Below the pieces are notes generated by a model. It saw only the letters and a list, made by a program, of their open reading frames with translations, searched no databases and was not told where the DNA came from. Of a stretch of DNA of 64,000 nucleotides, positions 42,687 through 51,906 are shown piece after piece; the stretch's first letter is position 1, and each line of letters opens with the position of its first letter. Source of the DNA: CAWULT01 sp963923455 (GTDB taxonomy: Bacteria > Acidobacteriota > Vicinamibacteria > Vicinamibacterales > UBA2999); NCBI GenBank assembly GCA_963923455.1, contig CAWULT010000009.1, forward strand, positions 6,114 to 70,113, in the 5' to 3' direction. A program made the translations under genes and the position numbers.

Positions 42687-45600
42687 ATGATATCGAGAGT
42701 TGTCACGCGGTCATTCTTTCTGCTGTCAGCACTGGCGCTTCTTCCGTCGCTTGCCCTAGCACAGGCAGCCGTCACCGGGGTGGTCAAGGACTCGTCTGGT
42801 GGTGTTCTGCCCGGTGTGACGGTGGAGGTGGCCAGTCCCGTGCTCATCGAGAAGGTGCGGTCGGTCTCCACCGATGCGACCGGGCAGTACCGGGTCGTCG
42901 ACCTGAGGCCAGGCTCGTACTCCGTGACCTTCACCTTGCCGGGCTTCAAGACCGTCAAACGCGACGGCATCGAGCTGACCGGCACGTTCGTCGCCACCGT
43001 GAACGCCGACCTGGCCGTCGGCGGGCTGGACGAGACGATCACCGTCACCGGTGAGACGCCGATCGTGGACGTCCAGAGCGTGCGCGTGCAGCAGACGCTG
43101 AGCGACGAGACGATTGCGGCCATTCCGAGTTCGCGGAACGCCGCGGGGCTCCAGTCGCTGATTCCGGGCCTGAACGTGTCGCAGGCCGGTGTCGCCGTGG
43201 GCGGCGGCGACGCGGGCGGCATCGCCGGCGGGATGGGCGGCCTCGCGGGCACCATCCATGGCGGCAACACCTACAGCTCGCGCACGAAGACCGACGGGCT
43301 GAACACCGACTTCACGGGCCAGGCTGCCGCGGGCGGACAGTTGCTGAACACGGCCGGCGCGCAGGAAGTGGTGATCAACACCTCCGGCGGCCTCGGCGAG
43401 GCAGAGGGCGCCGGGGTGGTCCTCAACATCATCCCGAAGGACGGCGGCAACACGTTCAGCGGCTCTGTCTTCGGCAACACCGCGCGAAACTGGATGCAGG
43501 ACAACAACTTCACGCAGTCGCTCAAGGACCAGGGCCTGCGGACGCCGGCGCGGCTGAAGAGCCTCTACGACGTGGACGCGATGGGTGGAGGCCGGATCGT
43601 CCGGGACAAGCTGTGGTTCTACCTCACCATCCGGCAGGTCGAGTCGAACAACACGGTGCCCGGCATGTGGGTCAACAAGAATGCCAACGATCCCAATTCG
43701 TGGGTCGTGGACTTCGACACGACGAAGCCGGCCTTCACGGATACGTTCGACCGCAACCAGATCGTGCGCCTCACGTGGCAGGCGTCGCGACGCCACAAGC
43801 TGACGGGCTACTGGCAGGAGCAGGACAACTACATCGGCAAGGAAGGCGGCGGCACACCCACGCAGACCCCCGAGGCCACCGGCTTGACGAGCTTCAACCC
43901 CTCCCGCATCCGGCAGGCCACCTGGACGTTCACGGTCAGCAACCGGCTGCTGGCCGAGGCCGGCATCGGCACCTACGAAGGGGTGTACGACCAGAGCGGC
44001 GGCGGCGGACCGCGCATCGGCGGCATCGGCGGCGTCAACAACCCGCTGATGATTCAGCAACTCGAACAGACCGGCAGCATCATCCCGAGCTGCAACTGCT
44101 CCATTCCCGGGCTGATCTCCCGCCATCCGGGCCTGGCCAACGGCGGTTTCAGCCGCAGCGACATCGGCACGCACGAATGGCGCGCATCGATCGCCTACGT
44201 CAGCGGCGCGCACAACATGAAGTTCGGCTACCAGGGTGGGTTCAGTACGCCGACCAAGAACTACTACTACGACAGCACCGTCATCCAGGTCCGGACGAAC
44301 AACGGCATTCCCAACCAGATCACGCAGAACCTCGCGTACCCCGGGTGGCTGCGGACGGGCCGGCACGTCATCCCGGTCAACTTCTACGCGCAGGATCAGT
44401 GGACCCGCAGGCGGGTGACGCTGCAGGGCGGCCTGCGGTGGGACAACGGCATCACCAACTACACGTCTGACCCGATCGGGGGCCCGGATTACCTGCTGCT
44501 GCCGACGCAGGTGTCCTTCCCCACCGGCTCGACGCAGGGCATCAGCTGGCACGACATCACCCCACGCGTGGGCGTCGCCTATGACCTCTTCGGCAACGGC
44601 AAGACGGCCGTGAAGTTCAACACGGGCAAGTACATGGAAGGCCTCAGCTCGCTCTTCGGCCTCGACATGAACCCGATCTTCCGCATTCCCACGCAGACGA
44701 CGCGGCCCTGGCTCAACCCGACGAACTTCAACTTCACCAACAGCCCCGGCTGCGACCTCCGAAACCCGGCGGCGCAGCCCGACTGCGGACCGATGGCCAA
44801 CCAGACATTCGGGACGCAGGTGTTCAACACCGACTACGACCCCGCCATGGTCACAGGCTGGGGAAGCCGCCCCTACGTCTGGTCGACGGGCGTGTCCGTC
44901 CAGCAGGAACTGCTGAAGGGACTGGCACTGACCGTCGGCTACTACCGGAACTCGTGGGGCAATCTCTCGCTCGTGGACAACACGCTGACGAGCGCATCCG
45001 ACTACACCCCGTTCAGCGTCCGGGCGCCCCTGGATCCGCGGTTGCCGGGCGGCGGGGGTCAGGTGGTCAGCGGCCTGTTCGACCTCAACCCGAACAAGGT
45101 CGGCCAGGTGCGCAACCTCCACCAGCTGGCGTCGGCCATCGGCGTCGACCAGATCAACAACTGGCAGGGCGTCGACATCAACCTCAATGCCCGGATGAAG
45201 AACGGCCTGACGCTGCAGGGCGGCACGAGCACCGGGCGACGCCTCACCGACGCGTGCGACGCGCGGGCCGCGGTGCCGGAACGGACGTCGAGCACGGCCA
45301 TCGTGTCGGCGGGCGGGCTCCTGAGCAGCCTCACGAACCCCTACTGTCGCGTGGTCGAGCCGTACCGCACGTCGGCGACGGGCCTCGCCACGTACATGGT
45401 CCCCAAAGTGGGCATCCAGGCGAGCCTGACGTGGCAGAGCAACCCTGGGCCTGAAATCGCGGCCAACTACGTCGCGTCGAACGCCGTCATCGCGGCCGGG
45501 CCGCAGCCGCTCGGCCGCAACCTCTCGGGCGGCGCCAACGTCACGGTGAACCTGATCCAGCCGGCGACGGTGTTCGGCCCCCGGCGCAACAACTTCGACC

Positions 45601-45788
45601 TGCGCCTCAGCAAGATCCAGCGGCTTGGCTCGAAGCGGCTCACCGTCTCGATCGACGGCTACAACCTGACGAACTCGGATGTCGTGCTCGCGTTCAACAA
45701 TTCGTTCGTGCCGGGAGGCGCGTGGCTGACGCCGACGCGCCTCGCGTCGCCGCGGTACATGAAGGTGGGTGCGCAGCTCGACTTCTAG
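42687..45788 (+). CDS. TonB-dependent receptor with N-terminal carboxypeptidase-regulatory-like domain (2)
   Basis: 1033 residues from ATG 42687, with AGGAG upstream and a signal peptide (SFFLLSALALLPSLALAQA). Domain order matches receptor 1: regulatory domain (TGVVKDSSGGVLPGVTVEVA), plug (VDVQSVRVQQTL) and a barrel that ends in GAQLDF. The plug region has a Gly-rich insertion (VGGGDAGGIAGGMGGLAG) that receptor 1 lacks. The ligand is unknown. It diverges from the HTH-propeller gene, whose sensor could regulate it. Confidence 0.93.
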   Translation: MISRVVTRSFFLLSALALLPSLALAQAAVTGVVKDSSGGVLPGVTVEVASPVLIEKVRSVSTDATGQYRVVDLRPGSYSVTFTLPGFKTVKRDGIELTGTFVATVNADLAVGGLDETITVTGETPIVDVQSVRVQQTLSDETIAAIPSSRNAAGLQSLIPGLNVSQAGVAVGGGDAGGIAGGMGGLAGTIHGGNTYSSRTKTDGLNTDFTGQAAAGGQLLNTAGAQEVVINTSGGLGEAEGAGVVLNIIPKDGGNTFSGSVFGNTARNWMQDNNFTQSLKDQGLRTPARLKSLYDVDAMGGGRIVRDKLWFYLTIRQVESNNTVPGMWVNKNANDPNSWVVDFDTTKPAFTDTFDRNQIVRLTWQASRRHKLTGYWQEQDNYIGKEGGGTPTQTPEATGLTSFNPSRIRQATWTFTVSNRLLAEAGIGTYEGVYDQSGGGGPRIGGIGGVNNPLMIQQLEQTGSIIPSCNCSIPGLISRHPGLANGGFSRSDIGTHEWRASIAYVSGAHNMKFGYQGGFSTPTKNYYYDSTVIQVRTNNGIPNQITQNLAYPGWLRTGRHVIPVNFYAQDQWTRRRVTLQGGLRWDNGITNYTSDPIGGPDYLLLPTQVSFPTGSTQGISWHDITPRVGVAYDLFGNGKTAVKFNTGKYMEGLSSLFGLDMNPIFRIPTQTTRPWLNPTNFNFTNSPGCDLRNPAAQPDCGPMANQTFGTQVFNTDYDPAMVTGWGSRPYVWSTGVSVQQELLKGLALTVGYYRNSWGNLSLVDNTLTSASDYTPFSVRAPLDPRLPGGGGQVVSGLFDLNPNKVGQVRNLHQLASAIGVDQINNWQGVDINLNARMKNGLTLQGGTSTGRRLTDACDARAAVPERTSSTAIVSAGGLLSSLTNPYCRVVEPYRTSATGLATYMVPKVGIQASLTWQSNPGPEIAANYVASNAVIAAGPQPLGRNLSGGANVTVNLIQPATVFGPRRNNFDLRLSKIQRLGSKRLTVSIDGYNLTNSDVVLAFNNSFVPGGAWLTPTRLASPRYMKVGAQLDF

Positions 45789-45831
45789 CCACGCGTCGGC
45801 GGCCCTCGACGGCAGCACCCTGGCGTTCGGG

Positions 45832-45859
45832 CTCCGCGCGCCGCCATGCGCGCGCGGAG
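45832..45859. terminator. Hairpin between convergent genes
   Basis: A perfect 10-bp stem (CTCCGCGCGC and its complement) with an eight-base loop, between receptor 2 and the DUF2306 gene. Confidence 0.55.
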
Positions 45860-45909
45860 TCGTTCTCGCGGCGACACGTTCGGAGCGGGGGCTCCCGTCG
45901 CCGGCGCTC

Positions 45910-46566
45910 TCAGCCCCTGGCCTGCTTGCGCCATTGCAGGACGGGCTCGGTCAGCAGCAGCGGCACGGCCCAGCAGAACCACGCGGCCGCGCTGGCGCGC
46001 TCCACCGGCGTGCCCACGCCAAGGCTCTCGAGCCCGCCAGCGAACGCGCGGAAGAACACGAAGGCCAGCGTCTTGACGTAGCTGCGAATCATCCACTCCC
46101 GGTGCTGCGTGATGGCCCGCCGGGCGATCGCCATGAACGCCATGCCCGTCGTGATCGTCCACGCGACCGCCAGGCCGAAGAGTCCCGACGCGAAGATCCA
46201 CCCCACCGGGGTGGTGAGCGACAGGTAGACGGCCGCCCCCGTGCCCACCGCCACCCCGCCGATGTAAGCGAAGCCCAGGGGCCTGTGAAGGCCGAGACGC
46301 CGGCGGGTCTCACCCAGCCAGAGCGTCACGGGGCCCAGCAGGAGCGCGACCGTGCCACCGGCGATGTGTACCAGCAAGGCATGGCGTCTGGGCCAGTACA
46401 GCTCGGGAATCGGGCCGAACGCCTCGGCGCGGTAGTTCGCGTAGGGCAGCACGGCAATCGCGAAGAACGCGAGTGCGGCGAGGCCTCCGGCCCCGAGCAG
46501 CACCCTGAAGGTGACGGTGGTCTGCCGAACCGGACCCGAGGGGGCGGTGGATGCGAGGACGGTCAT
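45910..46566 (-). CDS. DUF2306-type membrane protein
   Basis: 218 residues with six to seven membrane helices. It has the family pattern: HIAGGTVALLLGPVTLWL, RLGLHRPLGFAYIGGVAVG and ITQHREWMIRSYVKTLAFVF. Conserved His residues in the LHRPLG and QHREWM motifs sit near helix ends and could bind haem or metal. The family's function is unknown. It lies 113 bases after the metallo-beta-lactamase-like gene on the same strand. Confidence 0.78.
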   Translation of the reverse strand: MTVLASTAPSGPVRQTTVTFRVLLGAGGLAALAFFAIAVLPYANYRAEAFGPIPELYWPRRHALLVHIAGGTVALLLGPVTLWLGETRRRLGLHRPLGFAYIGGVAVGTGAAVYLSLTTPVGWIFASGLFGLAVAWTITTGMAFMAIARRAITQHREWMIRSYVKTLAFVFFRAFAGGLESLGVGTPVERASAAAWFCWAVPLLLTEPVLQWRKQARG

Positions 46567-46679
46567 AGAGCCATGCCTCCGGCGGCGCTCGTGGCGCGCG
46601 GGGAGAGCTTACTGCTCACGCGGCCGGCCGCACAACGAGGCCGGCACCCGGATCGGGGCGCAGCCGGCGACGGCCGCCG

Positions 46680-47504
46680 TCACTTCCGCTGCAGCGCCCA
46701 CTCGGCGCGGAACACGCGCTCGCGGTCGGCCACGTAGGCCTGGTAGCCGGCCGGATCGACGAACGGGTTCGTCGCGGCGCCGGCCTTCAGCGCCTCGTAC
46801 TTCGCCTTCAGGTCGAAGTACTCGCCATGCGCGCCGAGGAAGACGTCGGCCGGCAGGGACCGGAGCACGGCGAAGGTCTTCTCGTAGTCCTGCGCAATCG
46901 CCGGGTAATCCGGATTGTCGACGAGGATGTAGCCGTAGTTCACGTTCGCGCTGCCGATCACGACCACGTTCAGCCTGCGTCCGCCGTCCTCGACCTGCAT
47001 CGTCCAGGTGGTGCAGCCCTCCGTGTGGCCGGGCGTCAGCCGTGCGGTGAGCGTCGTGCCGCCGAGCTCCACAGTGTCGCCGTCGTGCAGTACCCGGTCC
47101 ACGCGAGCGCCGGGCCAGCCCGGCTCCGTGTGCTGGACCACGGACACGTCGCCGTCCATCACCATCACGCGCGCGCCGGTCTGCTTCTGAACGAGGCCCA
47201 AGGCCCCGTCGTGGTCGTCGTGCGCATGGCTGATGAGCACGACTTTCGTGTCGGCGTAGTCGAAGCCGAGCTGCCCGATGCTCTGTCGCAGGGCCGGCAG
47301 GTCCTCGACGAAGTTCGTGTTGATCAGAATGTGGCCCTGCGGAGTCCGCACCAGGTAGGCGGCCAGGTCTGCGGTGCCGACGTAGTACAGGTTGCCGGCG
47401 ATCCGGAACGCCGGAAACGGCGTGTGCCAGTCCGACCCGAACTGCGCCGCTGCCGCGCCGGCGCACGCCAGCGCCAGCATCACGCCTCGAAGCACGTGCC
47501 TCAT
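46680..47504 (-). CDS. Subclass B3 metallo-beta-lactamase-like protein
   Basis: 274 residues with signal peptide MRHVLRGVMLALACAGAAAA. The B3 pattern is complete: HAHDDH at 93-98, His160 in TPGHTEG and His226 in GAHGEYF, with QGHILINTNF, LGFDYADTKVVLISHAH and a C-terminal AYVADRERVFRAEW that match B3 enzymes closely. B3 enzymes hydrolyse beta-lactams, but environmental homologs may have other substrates; there is no resistance cassette or mobile element near it. It starts ten bases after the WxGDxL gene at 47515, so it belongs to that operon. Confidence 0.8.
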   Translation of the reverse strand: MRHVLRGVMLALACAGAAAAQFGSDWHTPFPAFRIAGNLYYVGTADLAAYLVRTPQGHILINTNFVEDLPALRQSIGQLGFDYADTKVVLISHAHDDHDGALGLVQKQTGARVMVMDGDVSVVQHTEPGWPGARVDRVLHDGDTVELGGTTLTARLTPGHTEGCTTWTMQVEDGGRRLNVVVIGSANVNYGYILVDNPDYPAIAQDYEKTFAVLRSLPADVFLGAHGEYFDLKAKYEALKAGAATNPFVDPAGYQAYVADRERVFRAEWALQRK

Positions 47505-47514
47505 CGAACGGCCG

Positions 47515-48564
47515 TCACCTCCGCCGCGCGCCCGTCTCGGTCCCTTCGACGTAGTGCATGGCGATCGTCACCGCGCCGCCCGCGGCCGGCGCGACGTCCA
47601 CGATCGAGCCAGCCCAGGAGAACCGTGACGGCGACAGGGGGATGAGCAGTTCCCGGCCCTTGCCGTCGTAGTCGAGCCACAGGTCGCGGCCGTCGAGCGT
47701 GATGTCGACGACGTGCCGCGTGCCATCGTCGACGGTGTCGTAGGTGCCCACGTACTGCGCCAGCGTGACCACGGGCACGTCCGCTACGGTGGCGGCTACC
47801 GTCTTCTTCATCCGGTCGCGGGTCGCCTGCTGGTTCTCGCACACCGACTCCAGCATCTCCCGGTCGACTCTCAGCACCGCCGGCATCGTCAGCGTGATGG
47901 GCCGCGCATAGATCGCCGGATCCTCGAAGGTGATGCGGGCGTCGATCCGGCCGACGTTCGGCCTGGTGTAGCGCTCGGTGATGCGCAGGCCTTCGCTGTG
48001 CGGATGCCCGCCGAAGTCCAGCCACGATCGATCCGTGTACCCGTTGCTCAGGACGACGAGGGCATCGCCGTCCCACCGGCCCACCGCATAGCCCATCCAG
48101 GTCGGATTCGGGTCGGCTTCGAGTGCGCGGCCGTCCATGAAGATTTCGCGGTGCATGCCGTCGCTGTAGGCGAAGACGACCAGGGTCGGCGTCTGGACGA
48201 TCCGGAATTCGCGATAGCGGCTGGTCAGGTACGCCGGACCGAGCGGCATGCACTGGGTCTCCATGCTGTCCTTGCCGAATTCCAGCGTGCGCCTGAGGAA
48301 GAGGGCGTGTACCCAGGGGGCGACGTCGCTGGCAGACAAGTCGGCGGCGACGTTGTTGTAGTAGCGGTCGCCGCCGTCGTTCTGCCACAGACCCGAGAAG
48401 TCGGGCCTGCCCTCGGCGGTCCGGGGCGCGGGCGCCGCCAGGTTCGGCTTGCCGTCAGGGAGCCTGGGAAGGCCCGGGGTCCGGAGCGTCAACCACTGGG
48501 CATCGAGCGCGATGCCCGCCGTAAGGAGCATCGAAACCCACGCGATCAGCCAGGGCATTCGCAT
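47515..48564 (-). CDS. Secreted WxGDxL-family protein with extra C-terminal beta domain
   Basis: 349 residues from ATG 48564 (48558 possible), signal peptide MRMPWLIAWVSMLLTAGIAL. Family motifs: LPDGKPNLAAPAPRTAEGRP, FSGLWQNDGGDRYYNN, CMPLGPAYLTSRYREFRIVQ, the signature GRWDGDALVVLSNGYTDRSW, then ITERYTRPNVGRIDARITFE and LESVCENQQATRD. A further 90 residues form a beta domain (VGTYDTVDDGTRHVVDITLD) absent from other copies. Function unknown. First gene of an operon with the B3-type enzyme. Confidence 0.72.
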   Translation of the reverse strand: MRMPWLIAWVSMLLTAGIALDAQWLTLRTPGLPRLPDGKPNLAAPAPRTAEGRPDFSGLWQNDGGDRYYNNVAADLSASDVAPWVHALFLRRTLEFGKDSMETQCMPLGPAYLTSRYREFRIVQTPTLVVFAYSDGMHREIFMDGRALEADPNPTWMGYAVGRWDGDALVVLSNGYTDRSWLDFGGHPHSEGLRITERYTRPNVGRIDARITFEDPAIYARPITLTMPAVLRVDREMLESVCENQQATRDRMKKTVAATVADVPVVTLAQYVGTYDTVDDGTRHVVDITLDGRDLWLDYDGKGRELLIPLSPSRFSWAGSIVDVAPAAGGAVTIAMHYVEGTETGARRR

Positions 48565-48729
48565 GGCCACATCCTGCCATCGGCCGTGCGCGCTGTCCAC
48601 CACGCTCTCCCGGGTCCTCGCCGCACGCGCCTACCTCCACCGGGGCAGTGACCCGCCTCGCTGGGGCGTTCTATCATCCGTGCGCCCGACGGTCCGCCGA
48701 GCCCGTCGCAGTCGCCCACGGGAGCGCCC

Positions 48730-50862
48730 ATGACACGCACCTTCAACCGTGTTCGTCGTTGCGTCGTGCTCGCCCTGGTTGCCGCGGCGACCGGCCCGTG
48801 GCTCGCCGTTCCCGCCCACGCCGACCAGGCGCTCGACGCCCTCGCCCGCGACGTCGCGCGCGCCGAGAGCGTGCGCGCCGTCCTGACGCTGCAGCGCAGC
48901 TACGCCCAGTACGCGCAGTTCGGCCTGTGGAGCGAGGTCGGCGCGCTGTTCGCCCCGGGGGCCACGTTCACCTTCGACGGGCTGGTCCTGCCGGCGCAGA
49001 CGGCCACGGGCCCCGCGGCCATCGCCGCGTTCCTGCGCACCCGCTACGGCGGCGGACAGGACGGGCCCGCCGCGGACGGCCTCTCCAGCATGTTCATCGA
49101 CAACCCGCTCGTGAACCTGTCCGCCGACGGCCGCAGCGCGAAGGCGCGCTGGAATGCCCTGATCTTCCACGGCCACGGCGGCCAGGCACGCATCGAGGGC
49201 GGCATCTTCGAGAACGACTATCGGCTCGACGGCGGCGTCTGGGCGATCGCGGCCGCGCACTACTCTCCCCAGCTCGACGGCCCCTACGAGAAGGGCTGGG
49301 TCAACTGGGGCGGCGGCGACCTGCCGATCGTGCCCCACCACTTCACCGTCGACACGGCCGGCATCCCCATTCCGCCCGCGACCGGCACCGCGCCACGGAC
49401 CACGGCGACGCTCGCCGAGCTCCAGCAGCGCGTCGACGCGCTCAACGACGAGGACCGCGTCCGTTCGCTCCAGTCCGCCTACGGCTTCTACGAGGACCGC
49501 AAGATGTGGGACGACGTGGTCGACCTGTTCGCACGGGACGGCGTGGTCGAAGTCGGCGGTCAGGGCATCTGGCGCGGACCGGCGGGCGTGCGCCGCTGGC
49601 TCGAGAGCCTGGGACCGGCCGGGCTCCGGCACGGCCAGCTCAACGACCGCGTGCACTTCGACGTGACCGTCACGATCTCGCCCGGCGGCACCGAGGCGTG
49701 GGCGCGCGGCATCGAGCTCGCCATGCTCGGCGAGGCAGACCAGGAACGGGGCTGGTGGGAGGTGGCGACGTTCCGCAACCGCTTCGTCAAGGACGGCGGC
49801 GTCTGGAAGATCCGCGAGATGCGCCGCTTCCCGCTGATGAAGACCGACATCTTCCAGGGCTGGGGCAGGAGCCGCATCACCGATCCTGCACCGGGCGGCG
49901 CCAGCACACCCGACGCCCCGGTGCCGGCCGCCGACGCCGCGCCCCCGGGTCTCGCGATGCCCGCGTTCCTCGGCGCGCATCCGGTCACCGGCAGGCCGGT
50001 ACGGCCGGCCGGCGGCGCCACGACCGTTGCCGCGGGGGCGCTCACCGGCCGAATCAGCCCAGGCCGGCCGAAGCCGGTCACGCTCGCGGAGACCACGCGC
50101 CGCCTGGCCCGGTCGACGGCCTGGGACGGCATCACGAACGTCTCGGCCGCCTATGGGTACTACCTCGACGACTCCATGCCCGCAGGCTTCGGCGGCGTCA
50201 TCGCGAGGAAGGGTTTCAAGATGTCACCGTTTGCCGGCTACTACGTCGGCCGCGATCGGGTGCTGAGCGCGCGCGTCAGCGGCGAGCCTCCCACGACGCG
50301 GCCCGGCATCTCCTATCACTGGCTCGTCCAGCCGGTGATCCTGATCTCGGACGATGGCCGCTCCGCGACGGGCCGCTTCCGCCTGTTCCAGCCACGCACC
50401 GGCAAGACGGTCGGCGAGGCCGGCGCCTTCTTCGGCGCGTCCTTCTGGGGCGGCATGTATCACGACCAGTACGCACTCGAGGACGGCGTCTGGCGCATCT
50501 GGGACCTGACGCTCGACGAGCCCTACATCAACCCGGTGGCGTGGAAGGACGGCGTGTGGGCGAAGTCCAAGGACCCGCTGCCCCGGCCGTCGCGGGCGTT
50601 CAGCGGCGGCAACTTTCCGCCGGACATTCCGTTGACGTCGCTGGGTAGGCGCGAGGAGCACTTCCGCGGCGGCACCGGCGACACGTGGGAGTGGCCGACC
50701 ATCCTGCCGATGTGGTTCCAGTACACGAATCCGGTCAGCGGCCGGGTGCCCGCGCTCTTTCAAGGGCAGTGCGTGCCCTGCGCGGTGCGCCCCGACCTGC
50801 GGCTCGACGCCAACGGCTACCAGAAGCCGCCGGACGCGCCCGACGCGAACAAGGCCCCCTGA
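48730..50862 (+). CDS. Secreted protein with three tandem SnoaL/NTF2-fold domains
   Basis: 710 residues. A signal peptide (RCVVLALVAAATGPWLAVPA) is followed by three SnoaL-like domains. Domain 1 (about 45-190) begins VRAVLTLQRSYAQYAQFG, domain 2 (about 235-385) begins VRSLQSAYGFYEDRKMWDDV and domain 3 (about 455-610) begins TNVSAAYGYYLDDS and ends WRIWDLTLDEPYINP. A Pro/Ala linker joins domains 2 and 3. The C-terminal 100 residues carry one CVPC motif. Three such domains in a secreted chain is unusual; single SnoaL proteins usually act as dimers. It converges on the VOC gene at 50880. Confidence 0.78.
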   Translation: MTRTFNRVRRCVVLALVAAATGPWLAVPAHADQALDALARDVARAESVRAVLTLQRSYAQYAQFGLWSEVGALFAPGATFTFDGLVLPAQTATGPAAIAAFLRTRYGGGQDGPAADGLSSMFIDNPLVNLSADGRSAKARWNALIFHGHGGQARIEGGIFENDYRLDGGVWAIAAAHYSPQLDGPYEKGWVNWGGGDLPIVPHHFTVDTAGIPIPPATGTAPRTTATLAELQQRVDALNDEDRVRSLQSAYGFYEDRKMWDDVVDLFARDGVVEVGGQGIWRGPAGVRRWLESLGPAGLRHGQLNDRVHFDVTVTISPGGTEAWARGIELAMLGEADQERGWWEVATFRNRFVKDGGVWKIREMRRFPLMKTDIFQGWGRSRITDPAPGGASTPDAPVPAADAAPPGLAMPAFLGAHPVTGRPVRPAGGATTVAAGALTGRISPGRPKPVTLAETTRRLARSTAWDGITNVSAAYGYYLDDSMPAGFGGVIARKGFKMSPFAGYYVGRDRVLSARVSGEPPTTRPGISYHWLVQPVILISDDGRSATGRFRLFQPRTGKTVGEAGAFFGASFWGGMYHDQYALEDGVWRIWDLTLDEPYINPVAWKDGVWAKSKDPLPRPSRAFSGGNFPPDIPLTSLGRREEHFRGGTGDTWEWPTILPMWFQYTNPVSGRVPALFQGQCVPCAVRPDLRLDANGYQKPPDAPDANKAP

Positions 50863-50879
50863 CGGGGCGCGACGCGTGC

Positions 50880-51728
50880 CTACTTGATGTCGTCGAGGCC
50901 CTCGGTCAACTGGATGGAGGTGCCCCACGGATCGTTGATGAAGGCCGTCGACATCCCAAGGGCCGGCAGCCGCTGCATGACGGTCGGCTCGACACCCATG
51001 TCCTCGATGCGCACCAGGAACGAGTCCAGCCGGTCGATCTCGAAGCCGATGTGATCGATGACGCGCCCCTTCGTGCCCGCCACCTCGCCGCGCGTGCGCG
51101 AGAAGTCGAGCTCGACTCCCGGCAACGACAGCGACGGCGTCCGGGCCCCGGCCGGTCCCGCCTTCGCGCGGAACACGGTGCCGTACCACGTCTGCATGTC
51201 CGTGTTCTGCGGGCCCGCGAAGTGGACATGGTGCAGGGCGGTCGGCACCTTCTGGGCCCGCACCTCGACCAGTTCCACCAGGAGTTCGTCCGGCCCCATC
51301 ACGAAGGCGGCGGCGCGTCCCGCCTGCGTGCCGATGCCGTCCTTCACCCGCCATCCCGGTGGCGCCTCCGCGCTGGTGACGATGCGGTATCCGTTGGCCC
51401 GCACGCGATCGAGCACCGCACGGAGGTTCGGCACCGAGAACCCGATGTGATCCACCGAGCTGCCCTTCGTGCCGCCCCTCGGCGGCTGCCGGCGGAGGAA
51501 CACGAGCACGTTCGGGAACTTCACGATCTGCTCGCCGGCCATGGTGATCGGGACGCCGCCGAGCGTGCCGGCGAAGAACGTCGTGTGCGCGGCCACGTCC
51601 GTCACGTTCAGGTGATGGTGGCCGTAGACGACGAGCGCGTCCCGGTCGGCCAGCAACTGGGCCCAGGCCGGCACCGGGGCCATCACCAGCGACACCAGCG
51701 CGACCACCCGACCGACTGCACGTTTCAT
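50880..51728 (-). CDS. Exported two-domain VOC protein
   Basis: 282 residues from ATG 51728, with GGGAG five bases upstream and signal peptide KRAVGRVVALVSLVMAPVPA. Two VOC modules: YGHHHLNVTDVAAHTTFFAG with VDHIGFSVPNLRAVLDRVRA, and LHHVHFAGPQNTDMQTWYGT with IDHIGFEIDRLDSFLVRIED, ending DPWGTSIQLTEGL. The architecture and last strand match the VOC protein at 890. In both places the protein follows a PQQ dehydrogenase. Substrate unknown. Last gene of the operon that begins at 55609. Confidence 0.83.
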   Translation of the reverse strand: MKRAVGRVVALVSLVMAPVPAWAQLLADRDALVVYGHHHLNVTDVAAHTTFFAGTLGGVPITMAGEQIVKFPNVLVFLRRQPPRGGTKGSSVDHIGFSVPNLRAVLDRVRANGYRIVTSAEAPPGWRVKDGIGTQAGRAAAFVMGPDELLVELVEVRAQKVPTALHHVHFAGPQNTDMQTWYGTVFRAKAGPAGARTPSLSLPGVELDFSRTRGEVAGTKGRVIDHIGFEIDRLDSFLVRIEDMGVEPTVMQRLPALGMSTAFINDPWGTSIQLTEGLDDIK

Positions 51729-51749
51729 GATCACTCCCTGGCGCCCCGG

Positions 51750-51905
51750 CTAGCGCCGGCCGAGCAGGCGGTCGAGCCACGACCGGCGGGGAGCACACGT
51801 GCAACGCTGGTCGGACGGCACGTCACGCAGCACCTCCTCGACGTGCCGCCCGCAGCCGACCCACGACGCCTTTCCGCATCGCGAACACTGGACCCGTTGG
51901 CACAT
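51750..51905 (-). CDS. 51-residue zinc-ribbon protein
   Basis: A short gene, MCQRVQCSRCGKASWVGCGR at the start and RRSWLDRLLGRR at the end. Its cysteines (CSRC, GCGRH and CTC) suggest one zinc site, and it resembles a small conserved MCQRVxCxxCGK protein found in many bacteria, whose function is unknown to me. The TGA of the PQQ dehydrogenase is one base before the ATG, so translation is coupled. The next gene starts 21 bases later. Position between a quinoprotein and a VOC protein may be incidental. Confidence 0.72.
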   Translation of the reverse strand: MCQRVQCSRCGKASWVGCGRHVEEVLRDVPSDQRCTCAPRRSWLDRLLGRR

Positions 51906-51906
51906 C

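Noticed and set aside
42756..45818. 1020-codon open frame on the minus strand opposite TonB receptor 2
   Set aside because: Product is rich in Arg, Ala and Val with no domain, while the plus strand encodes a clear receptor. High GC content creates such shadows.
46680..47504. A mobile resistance island around the B3-type enzyme
   Set aside because: No integron, transposase, repeat or composition change nearby; the gene fits its chromosomal operon.
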